From: Lachnospiraceae bacterium
GTDB taxonomy: Bacteria; Bacillota; Clostridia; Lachnospirales; Lachnospiraceae
Assembly: GCA_017470735.1 (NCBI GenBank)
Contig: JAFUYB010000050.1
Location: forward strand, 35,077 to 99,076
Direction of reading: 5' to 3'
Length of the DNA stretch: 64,000 bases
Part shown: positions 46,167 through 53,017 of the stretch, one piece after another
How positions within the stretch are numbered: the first letter of the stretch is position 1
How the letters are laid out: each line of letters opens with the position of its first letter
Position numbers and translations under genes: made by a program
The notes under the pieces: model-generated
Told to the model about the DNA's origin: nothing
What the model saw: only the letters and a program-made list of their open reading frames with translations
The model's database searches: none

Positions 46167-47590
46167 ACTGCTATTACTGCGGTGTCGACATAGGGGATGA
46201 GCAGCAGTGTCCGTACTGCGGCGCGGATCAGCGCATTTACTGGAAGATACTGCACGCGTCAGCGCAGGCGTACAATGAGGGATTGCAGAGGGCGCAGGTC
46301 CGGGATCTGTCGGGCGCGGCGGTGAGTCTGCACCGGAGCCTGCGTATGAATAAATACAACACGCAGGCGCGCAATCTTCTGGGACTGGTCTATTTTGAAA
46401 TGGGGCAGACCACGCTGGCATTGCGTGAGTGGGTAGTGTCCAAGAATTTTCAGCCCGACGACAACCCGGTTGACCGCTATCTGACGAGCGTGCAGAAGCC
46501 GGGGATTCTGAACCGTCTGGATTCGATCGCGCAAAAGTACAACCAGGCGCTTGCTTACTGCCGTCAGGACAGCCGGGATTTGGCGAGGATACAGCTCAAA
46601 CGGATCATCGGCAGCCATCCGAAGCTGGTGGAGGCGTATCAGCTTTTGGCATTGCTTCTGATCCAGGACGGCAAGTACGAGGAGGCAAGACGGGCGCTGG
46701 TCTCAGCGGCCAAGATCGACAGCAAGAACCCGATCACGATGGCGTACATGGAAGAAGTGCGCGCATCGTATACGGCAAAGAAAAAAAGTAGAAGACGGCG
46801 GCGGGCAAGGAAGGATGAGCCGGAAATGGCAGTGGGCGCGGAAGCTGTCGTGGCGCCGCAGCCCGGTATTTTAGAGGTGCTCGACGGCAGCGGCAGCGGT
46901 ATTGTCAATATACTGCTCGGCGCGGGACTTGGTATTTTGGTGGCGATGTTTTTGATCGTGCCGACCATGCGCCAGAATGAGAATAATGACGCGCAGAATG
47001 CCCTGGTATCCGCCAACAAAGAGGCGGCGACTTCTGCCAACAACATTGCATCCTTAGAAAAGCAGGTTGAGGCGCTCAACAAAGAGCTGGATAAATATAC
47101 GGGACAGGGCGACCTGAAGACCTCCTATGAAAAATTGCTGGAGGCGCAGAAAGCAATGGACGAAGGCGACAGCGAAAAAGCCGTAGCGGCAATCGGAACC
47201 GTCAACGAGACACTGCTTTCCGCGAACGGCAAGGCGGTCTACGAAAGCATCAACGGCACGATTCAGGAAGAAGCGGCGAAAGACACCTACGCGGAAGGCA
47301 GCAGCGCGTTCCGCAGCCGCAAATACGAAGAAGCGATCCCGCTGCTTTTGCAGGTAGTCGAATTTGATCCCGAATACAGTGACGGCTACGCCCTCTATTA
47401 TCTTGCGCAGTCCTACGAAAATACAGAAGACACAAAAAGCGCCGCGAAATACTACGCCCAGTTCGCAGAGCTCTTCCCGAATACAAGCCGTGGCAGAGTG
47501 GCAAAAAGCAAGGCGGAGTCCATGGGCGAGAGTGATCCGGGCGACGAGGAAACAGTTGAAGCTGTGGAAAATGAGCAGATGGCAGATTGA
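46163..47590 (+). CDS. Zinc-ribbon, TPR and coiled-coil membrane protein
   Basis: 475 residues. An N-terminal zinc ribbon (CYYCGVDIGDEQQCPYCGAD) is followed by TPR-like helices (about 35-205) and a basic stretch (KKKSRRRRRARK). One membrane helix is near 250-272 (GSGIVNILLGAGLGILVAMFLIVP), then a coiled coil (SLEKQVEALNKELDKYTGQG). A second TPR block lies outside (SAFRSRKYEEAIPLLLQVVEFDPEYSDGYALYYLAQSY) and the tail is acidic. The second block resembles YbgF/BamD-type repeats. It may scaffold envelope proteins; the function is not known. It follows the 44-residue ORF with an ATGA overlap. Confidence 0.75.
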   Translation: MNCYYCGVDIGDEQQCPYCGADQRIYWKILHASAQAYNEGLQRAQVRDLSGAAVSLHRSLRMNKYNTQARNLLGLVYFEMGQTTLALREWVVSKNFQPDDNPVDRYLTSVQKPGILNRLDSIAQKYNQALAYCRQDSRDLARIQLKRIIGSHPKLVEAYQLLALLLIQDGKYEEARRALVSAAKIDSKNPITMAYMEEVRASYTAKKKSRRRRRARKDEPEMAVGAEAVVAPQPGILEVLDGSGSGIVNILLGAGLGILVAMFLIVPTMRQNENNDAQNALVSANKEAATSANNIASLEKQVEALNKELDKYTGQGDLKTSYEKLLEAQKAMDEGDSEKAVAAIGTVNETLLSANGKAVYESINGTIQEEAAKDTYAEGSSAFRSRKYEEAIPLLLQVVEFDPEYSDGYALYYLAQSYENTEDTKSAAKYYAQFAELFPNTSRGRVAKSKAESMGESDPGDEETVEAVENEQMAD

Positions 47591-47669
47591 GGAAACAGCG
47601 CAGAAACCGGATTGGATTGTATCAGCCTGATGCATATCGGTTTCGGAGCGTGATGCGGTAGGATACAAA

Positions 47670-48350
47670 ATGACCACAAAACAAATGGAATACATCCTGG
47701 AACTCTCCAAAACCAAAAACTTCAACCGTGCCGCCGCGAACCTTTATATCACACAGCCGGCTTTGACCTACCAGATCCAGCGCGCGGAAGAAGAGCTGGG
47801 ATTTCCGCTGTTTGTACGCAGCGGCAAAGGTGCCAACATGACAGCGGCGGGGGAGCAGTTTGCCGCGGCGATCGGCCAGATCATGGACGAGTACAACGAC
47901 GCGGTGGAGTCCGGGCGCAGGATCAGCCCGCAGTACGAGGCTGCGGTGACGATCGGATTGCCGGAGCGGCTGGCGGTGCCGCAGCTTGCGGAGACGATAG
48001 ACGCGTTTGCTATGGAGTATCCCCAGACGCCGGTCCTGCCAATGTATTACCAGCCAGACCGTCCGCAGCAGACGCAGGAGCATTTTGATGTGGACATGCT
48101 GTTTGTGGTAAAAGGCAAACATTTCCGTGTACGCCGCGGATGGAAAGAGTATTGTGCGGCGGACGGATATCTTGGGTCGGATACCCTGCCCCGGACACAA
48201 GATATAGTGGTCGAAAAAGAGGGTGATCTGGTATGGATGCCCTATGCGGCACAGCCAAAAACGGTCTCTTTGTTGTTAAAAAGTGACGAAGAGCGTGAAG
48301 TTGTCCATATATTCGCCTCGAAATTTGGGCAAAGTGTACAAAAAAAATAA
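47670..48350 (+). CDS. LysR-type regulator with shortened effector domain
   Basis: 226 residues against ~300 for typical LysR proteins. The N-terminal winged helix is intact: MEYILELSKTKNFNRAAANLYITQPALTYQIQRAEEELG, then PLFVRSGKGANMTAAGEQF. The ligand-binding part begins VTIGLPERLAVPQLAE but only about 130 residues remain, so one of the two subdomains is probably missing or reduced. It lies just before nrdD, on the same strand, and may or may not regulate it. Confidence 0.8.
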   Translation: MTTKQMEYILELSKTKNFNRAAANLYITQPALTYQIQRAEEELGFPLFVRSGKGANMTAAGEQFAAAIGQIMDEYNDAVESGRRISPQYEAAVTIGLPERLAVPQLAETIDAFAMEYPQTPVLPMYYQPDRPQQTQEHFDVDMLFVVKGKHFRVRRGWKEYCAADGYLGSDTLPRTQDIVVEKEGDLVWMPYAAQPKTVSLLLKSDEEREVVHIFASKFGQSVQKK

Positions 48351-48403
48351 ATTTGCAAAAAGCTATTCCTTTTTTGGAGGAAAAGGAGTATTATGTGTTT
48401 CGC

Positions 48404-48419
48404 ACACAATATATTGTGT
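48404..48419 (+). promoter_or_regulatory. NrdR box upstream of nrdD
   Basis: ACACAATATATTGTGT is a perfect 16-base palindrome matching the NrdR consensus. NrdR represses ribonucleotide reductase genes when dATP is high. It is 44 bases before the nrdD start. NrdR sites often come in pairs; I see only one clear box here. Confidence 0.85.
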
Positions 48420-48462
48420 TTCGCCAGAGAGTAAAATCCTATATTTTGTATGGAGGGGAATT

Positions 48463-50718
48463 ATGATGGAGACGACAGAGGCAATCGAAGTACGGACCAA
48501 TGTGATCAAGCGCAACGGGCGCGAGGTAGACTTCCACGAGGACAAGATCATTGGCGCGATCGAGGCGGCAAACAATGAGGTGGCAGGCATCCACCAGCTG
48601 AACCGTTTCCAAATCCAGGCAGTGGCAGACAAGATTGCCAAGCAGGTGGCGGATTATACGCATGCGGTCAATGTCGAGGACATTCAGGATATGGTCGAGA
48701 CCGGCATCATGGAGATGCGCTGCTACGAAGTGGCACAGAAATATGTCCGCTATCGTTACAAGAGAGAGCTGTCCCGCAAGTCCAATACGACGGACAACGG
48801 CATCCTCGCTCTGATCGATCAGCTCAACGAAGAGGTCAAGCAGGAGAACTCCAATAAAAATCCGGTCATCAATTCGACACAGCGCGATTATATGGCGGGA
48901 GAGGTATCCAAGGATCTGACCAAGCGCGTGCTGCTTCCCGAGGATGTGACCAAGGCGCATGATGAAGGCCTGATCCATTTCCATGACACGGATTATTTTG
49001 CGCAGCGCGAGCACAACTGCGATCTGATCAATCTTGAAGATATGCTGCAGAATGGCACAGTGATCTCTGAGGCGATGATCGAGAAGCCGCACAGCTTTTT
49101 CACGGCGTGCAATGTGACGACACAGATCGTTGCGCAGGTGGCGTCAAATCAATACGGCGGGCAGAGTTTTTCGCTGGCGCATCTGTCGCCGTTTGTCGAT
49201 GTCAGCCGTCAGAAGATCCGCGAGCAGGTGATTGAGGAGCGCAAGGACTGCGGCGAGCCGCTGGACGATGAGATCATCAGCAAGGTGACGGAGATGCGCC
49301 TGCGTTCAGAGATCAAGAGCGGCATCCAGACGATCCAGTATCAGCTGATCACGCTGATGACCTGCAACGGCCAGGCACCGTTTGTGACGCTTTATATGTA
49401 TCTGGACGAGGTGCCGGAAGGCCAGCCGCGTGACGATCTGGCGATGTGCATCGAGGAGGTTTTAAACCAGCGGATTCAGGGCGTAAAGAATGAAAAGGGC
49501 GTCTGGATCACGCCGGCGTTCCCCAAGCTGATCTACACGCTGGACGAGGACAATATACACGAGGATTCCAAATATTATTATCTGACAGAGCTGGCCGCAA
49601 AATGCACGGCAAAGCGCATGGTGCCGGATTACATTTCGGCAAAGGTGATGCGCGAGCTGAAAGGCGGCGATCTGTACACCTGCATGGGCTGCCGCAGTTT
49701 CCTGACACCGGATCGGTTTACGGATGCCGGAGTCGGCAACATTGAGCGCCGGGGCAATTACCGCGCCGGAGAACACCGTTACTACGGTCGGTTCAATCAG
49801 GGCGTCGTGACGCTCAACCTGGTTGATGTCGCCTGCTCGTCCTACGGTGACATGGACAAGTTCTGGGACATTCTCGATGAGCGTCTGGAGCTTTGCCACA
49901 AGGCGCTGCGGTGCAGACATGAGCGTCTGCTCGGTACGGTATCCGATGTGGCGCCGATCCTCTGGCAGCATGGCGCGTTGGCGCGATTGGAAAAGGGAGA
50001 AAAGATTGACGCCCTCCTGTACAACGGATATTCGACGATCAGTCTGGGCTATGCGGGGCTGTACGAGATGTGCCACAGGATGCTCGGCGTATCCCACACC
50101 GATCCGATGGGCAAGGAATTTGCGCTCAAGGTCATGCAGCGGATGAACGACAAGTGCGCGGAGTGGAAAGCCGCGGAGAACATCGACTATTCCGTCTATG
50201 GCACGCCGCTGGAGTCCACGACTTATAAATTCGCGAAGTGCCTGCAAAAACGATTTGGCATCATTCCGGGCGTGACGGACAAAAACTATATTACCAATTC
50301 CTACCATGTCCATGTGACGGAGGAGATTGACGCCTTTGACAAGCTGGCGTTTGAGTCGGAGTTCCAGAAGCTCTCGCCGGGCGGCGCGATTAGCTATGTC
50401 GAAGTGCCGAATATGCAGCAGAACATTCCGGCGGTCATTTCGGTGATGAAGTTCATCTACGACAACATCATGTACGCCGAGCTGAACACCAAATCCGATT
50501 ACTGTGAGGTGTGCGGCTTTGACGGGGAGATCGAGATCGTCGAGGACAAAAAGGGCAAGCTCGTCTGGGAATGCCCGAACTGCGGCAACCGCGACCAGTC
50601 CAAGATGTCCGTGGCGCGGCGTACCTGCGGATACATCGGTACGCAGTTCTGGAACCAGGGAAGGACGCAGGAGATCAAAGACCGGGTACTGCATGTGTCC
50701 ACGGCGCATTTGCGGTGA
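48463..50718 (+). CDS. nrdD: Anaerobic ribonucleoside-triphosphate reductase
   Basis: 751 residues. It makes dNTPs without oxygen through a glycyl radical. The N-terminal ATP-cone (about 10-100, VIKRNGREVDFHEDKIIGAI) is the allosteric site. The catalytic domain follows, and the C-terminus holds the zinc cysteines (CEVCGFDG, CPNCGN) and the radical glycine in RRTCGYIGTQFWNQGR. The ATG at 48463 is chosen because TGGAGGGG precedes it; the frame extends further upstream over the NrdR box and the end of the LysR gene and is not real there. It pairs with nrdG downstream. Confidence 0.97.
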   Translation: MMETTEAIEVRTNVIKRNGREVDFHEDKIIGAIEAANNEVAGIHQLNRFQIQAVADKIAKQVADYTHAVNVEDIQDMVETGIMEMRCYEVAQKYVRYRYKRELSRKSNTTDNGILALIDQLNEEVKQENSNKNPVINSTQRDYMAGEVSKDLTKRVLLPEDVTKAHDEGLIHFHDTDYFAQREHNCDLINLEDMLQNGTVISEAMIEKPHSFFTACNVTTQIVAQVASNQYGGQSFSLAHLSPFVDVSRQKIREQVIEERKDCGEPLDDEIISKVTEMRLRSEIKSGIQTIQYQLITLMTCNGQAPFVTLYMYLDEVPEGQPRDDLAMCIEEVLNQRIQGVKNEKGVWITPAFPKLIYTLDEDNIHEDSKYYYLTELAAKCTAKRMVPDYISAKVMRELKGGDLYTCMGCRSFLTPDRFTDAGVGNIERRGNYRAGEHRYYGRFNQGVVTLNLVDVACSSYGDMDKFWDILDERLELCHKALRCRHERLLGTVSDVAPILWQHGALARLEKGEKIDALLYNGYSTISLGYAGLYEMCHRMLGVSHTDPMGKEFALKVMQRMNDKCAEWKAAENIDYSVYGTPLESTTYKFAKCLQKRFGIIPGVTDKNYITNSYHVHVTEEIDAFDKLAFESEFQKLSPGGAISYVEVPNMQQNIPAVISVMKFIYDNIMYAELNTKSDYCEVCGFDGEIEIVEDKKGKLVWECPNCGNRDQSKMSVARRTCGYIGTQFWNQGRTQEIKDRVLHVSTAHLR

Positions 50719-50750
50719 AATAGAAGAGAGCGAAACGATAAAACATGGAA

Positions 50751-50775
50751 TACCCCGCACAGATGTTGCGGGGTA
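50751..50775 (+). promoter_or_regulatory. Hairpin between nrdD and nrdG
   Basis: TACCCCGC (50751-50758) pairs perfectly with GCGGGGTA (50768-50775). There is no real T-run after it. It may stabilise the nrdD mRNA end or partly terminate, lowering nrdG relative to nrdD. Confidence 0.55.
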
Positions 50776-50839
50776 ATTCTTATACAGACGGAAAATGGGA
50801 TTGCGGATGAAATCCTGTTCCGGGGAAATGAGGTGACGA

Positions 50840-51376
50840 ATGAACATCTGTGAAATCATGACCGCCGACTGTGCCAACGGGCCGGGGATGCGGGTGACGG
50901 TTTTTGTGTCGGGCTGTACCAATCACTGCAAAGGCTGTTTCCAGCCGGAGACATGGGATTTCAACTACGGCACGCCGTTTGACGAGGAACGCGAAAAGTG
51001 GATCGTCAGGGAGCTGGCCAAAGGATACTATGACGGACTGACCCTGCTGGGGGGCGAGCCGATGGAGCCGTCGAATCAGGAGGGCATTCTGCCGCTGATC
51101 CGCCGCGTCAAAACCGAACTGCCGGACAAGACGGTATGGGTCTACACGGGTTTCACCTACGACGAGGATCTGGTGCCGGGCGGCCGCAAATATACGGAAG
51201 TGACGGATGAGATTCTGGACAGCATCGATGTGTTGGTCGATGGGCGGTTCATCCTGCGGGAGAAAGATATTACCCTGCAGTTCCGCGGGTCGCGGAATCA
51301 GCGGATCATCGATATGAAAGCAACGAGGGCTTCCAGGGAAGTCGTGCTGAGTCCGCTGCAGGAGAAGGAAAACTGA
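50840..51376 (+). CDS. nrdG: Anaerobic ribonucleotide reductase activating protein
   Basis: 178 residues. A radical SAM enzyme that creates the glycyl radical on NrdD. The [4Fe-4S] motif is CTNHCKGCFQ (CX3CX2C), followed by LLGGEPMEPSNQEGI. It begins MNICEIMTADCANGPGMRVT, with GGGGAAATGAGGTG upstream of the ATG. A 48-base piece of a diverged nrdG recurs 600 bases downstream in the accessory region, marking this gene as an island boundary. Confidence 0.96.
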   Translation: MNICEIMTADCANGPGMRVTVFVSGCTNHCKGCFQPETWDFNYGTPFDEEREKWIVRELAKGYYDGLTLLGGEPMEPSNQEGILPLIRRVKTELPDKTVWVYTGFTYDEDLVPGGRKYTEVTDEILDSIDVLVDGRFILREKDITLQFRGSRNQRIIDMKATRASREVVLSPLQEKEN

Positions 51377-51397
51377 AAGTGAAATGCAGGGATATAA

Positions 51398-51431
51398 AAG
51401 CAGCATCTGGTCAAGACCGGGTGCTGTTTTT
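51398..51431 (+). terminator. Intrinsic terminator after nrdG
   Basis: GCAGCATCTGGTC pairs with GACCGGGTGCTG around AA, followed by TTTTT. It closes the nrdD-nrdG transcript and marks the last core-genome element before the accessory region. Confidence 0.85.
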
Positions 51432-51477
51432 ATAGTGCGCCATGGGGTATTTAATTGTTCATAAAATTATAGAGTTC

Positions 51478-51664
51478 GGGGATGCGGGTGACGGTTTTTG
51501 TTTCGGGATGCACTAATCACTGCAAGTATAGAGATAATATTATCCTCTTGGAGAATCCTATGTTTTCAGATGAAAGTCAGGAATTTGATCACATTGTTGT
51601 TGTCGGTCCACAGAGGATTTTCAATATTGAGACAAAGAACTGCTCGGGAAAAACTCTTCATTGA
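51478..51664 (+). pseudogene. Mosaic remnant: nrdG fragment joined to NERD-domain fragment
   Basis: Bases 51478-51525 match the nrdG segment 50884-50931 at 44 of 48 positions. All four differences are synonymous (residues GMRVTVFVSGCTNHC), so this is a piece of a once-functional diverged nrdG rather than a fresh copy. The frame then continues into EFDHIVVVGPQRIFNIETKN, which resembles the NERD nuclease-related domain (DHIVV...IFxIETKN), and stops at 51664. Neither part is complete. It sits at the left edge of the A+T-rich accessory region. Bases 51665-51837 hold no intact gene. Confidence 0.7.
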
Positions 51665-51837
51665 TAAACTCCCGAGTGCTGCATAATGAATTACAGGAAG
51701 AAGTACGGCAGCAACATATTCAACCCGGATGCGGAGGACTTCGCGTGATAGACAAGAGATAATATATGTCACGAGTAATAAGGGTTATTCTTTGGACTCA
51801 TTTATTTTTGGATATATACAAATCTGCCGGTTCGCTA

Positions 51838-51849
51838 TATAATAACAAT
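51838..51849 (+). promoter_or_regulatory. -10 region of the WYL regulator gene, shared with cas9
   Basis: TATAATAACAAT here is identical to 52987-52998 before cas9. Both include a consensus -10 box, with no good -35 at the expected distance. It lies 27 bases before the WYL start. Confidence 0.5.
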
Positions 51850-51875
51850 ATCTGATTTTTGGGGGACTGATAAGT

Positions 51876-52955
51876 ATGGCAGATAGGGGATTACAGAAGC
51901 AGAAACTTCTTTGGCTTGTTAAAATATTATATGAGAACACAGATGATGAGCATGGACTTTCCCAGAGGGAAATCTGTGCTCTTTTGCGTGATAAGGGTAT
52001 TTTTGTGGAACGAAAGACTTTTTACAGTGATATAAAGACTCTGATTGATTTTGGAATAGATGTAGTTAAGGTCAAAGAGGGTAGAAACACTTTCTACCAT
52101 ATGGGAAGTCGCGAGTTTGAATTAGCAGAGGTTAAGCTCTTGGTTGATCTTGTTCAGTCATCTAAGTTTATCACGGACAAGAAGTCAAGATCGTTGATAG
52201 GAAAGCTTGAGAAGCTTACCGGAGTGCATGAAGCAAAGGAACTTCAGCGACAGGTGATAGTAGCAGGCAGGATTAAATCGGAGAATGAAAGCATATACTA
52301 CACCGTTGATACATTTCATGACGCAATCAATAGGGATGTCAGCGTAACATTTAATTATTCACAGTGGAATATGCAAAAGAAATGTGAACTCAGGCATGAC
52401 GGAAAACTATACACCGTCAGTCCGTGGGCGCTGTCATGGTCGGAAGGAAATTACTACCTTATAGGTTTTGATAACGATAGCAGGGAGATCAGGCATTACA
52501 GAGTTGACAAGATAGTAAAGCTTAATCTTACAGAGAACCAAAGACAGGGCAGAAAGGCATTCGGACAGTTCGATATAGCATCGTATACGAAGCGGCTGTT
52601 CGGGATGTTTGGTGGAGAAGAAAAACAAGTAAGCTTAATAGCAGAGAATAATATGGTTGGCATCCTTATAGATTATTTGGGCAGGGATATACCCATAAAT
52701 CCGATTGATGCGGATTGCTTTGAGACAGAGGTGAGTGTCGTCCCGAGCAACCAGTTCTTAGGCTGGATACTCTCTTTGGGCAACGGTATAAAGATCACCG
52801 GTCCAGAGGAGGTTGTGGAGAATATGGCTAAAATGCTTGAGGAAAGGATGGAGGTATATAAGGACAAAATGAAAAAGCCCTCTCGGGCTTTTTCACGCAC
52901 ACACTGTGCAACCGGCGAACCGGCGACTTCGAATTATTCTTATTTGAACTCGTAG
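51876..52955 (+). CDS. WYL-domain transcriptional regulator adjacent to the CRISPR locus
   Basis: 359 residues. The N-terminal winged helix spans about 5-75 (GLSQREICALLRDKGIFVERKTFYSDIKTL). The WYL domain lies near 150-225 (VTFNYSQWN, KLYTVSPWALSWSEGNYYLIGFD, IRHYRVDKI), and a WCX C-terminal region is near 245-335. WYL proteins bind nucleic-acid ligands and are known to regulate some CRISPR-Cas systems. The last ~22 codons (KKPSRAFSRTHCATGEPATS...) overlap the tracrRNA gene on the other strand, and the TAG stop lies inside the anti-repeat. This tail is therefore probably non-conserved. Regulation of cas9 or tracrRNA is inference. Confidence 0.85.
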   Translation: MADRGLQKQKLLWLVKILYENTDDEHGLSQREICALLRDKGIFVERKTFYSDIKTLIDFGIDVVKVKEGRNTFYHMGSREFELAEVKLLVDLVQSSKFITDKKSRSLIGKLEKLTGVHEAKELQRQVIVAGRIKSENESIYYTVDTFHDAINRDVSVTFNYSQWNMQKKCELRHDGKLYTVSPWALSWSEGNYYLIGFDNDSREIRHYRVDKIVKLNLTENQRQGRKAFGQFDIASYTKRLFGMFGGEEKQVSLIAENNMVGILIDYLGRDIPINPIDADCFETEVSVVPSNQFLGWILSLGNGIKITGPEEVVENMAKMLEERMEVYKDKMKKPSRAFSRTHCATGEPATSNYSYLNS

Positions 52956-52981
52956 TGTGAATTCAGAGGGTACTGAATTCG
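52871..52981 (-). ncRNA. tracrRNA of the type II-A CRISPR-Cas9 locus
   Basis: Read on the minus strand from ~52981. The anti-repeat is complementary to 26 consecutive bases of the array repeat (52952-52977) plus TTCAAAT, leaving a bulge as in the usual repeat/anti-repeat duplex. Then follow a short nexus-like GAATAATTC, a CCGG-TTCG-CCGG hairpin, a GCACA-GTG-TGTGC hairpin, and a terminator with AAAAAGCCC/GGGCTTTTT (52872-52893). Length is about 110 bases. It is transcribed against cas9 and the WYL gene from a promoter inside the cas9 leader. The 5' end is inferred from the promoter. Confidence 0.85.
52959..52980. promoter_or_regulatory. 8-bp inverted repeat at tracrRNA 5' end and cas9 -35 region
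   Basis: GAATTCAG (52959-52966), six bases, CTGAATTC (52973-52980) is a perfect palindrome. In the array repeats the second arm ends GAAAC, so the perfect form is unique to this place. It would fold the first 22 bases of the tracrRNA or serve as an operator in the cas9 promoter. Confidence 0.6.
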
Positions 52982-52983
52982 TT

Positions 52984-53016
52984 TGCTATAATAACAATCT
53001 TTAGGAGGAGTGTCAA
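52984..53016. promoter_or_regulatory. Overlapping opposed promoters: cas9 (+) and tracrRNA (-)
   Basis: On the plus strand TGC-TATAAT (52984-52992) is an extended -10 for cas9, giving a leader of ~19 bases with AGGAGGAG at 53003-53010. On the minus strand TTGACA (53016-53011), a 17-base spacer and TATTAT (52993-52988) form a near-consensus promoter for tracrRNA. The two -10 boxes overlap by five bases, so only one polymerase can occupy the site at a time. Confidence 0.75.
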
Positions 53017-53017
53017 G

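Noticed and set aside
52895..52930. A tRNA-like GGTTCG segment in the tracrRNA region
   Set aside because: It is the CCGG-TTCG-CCGG hairpin of the tracrRNA; no cloverleaf can be drawn around it.
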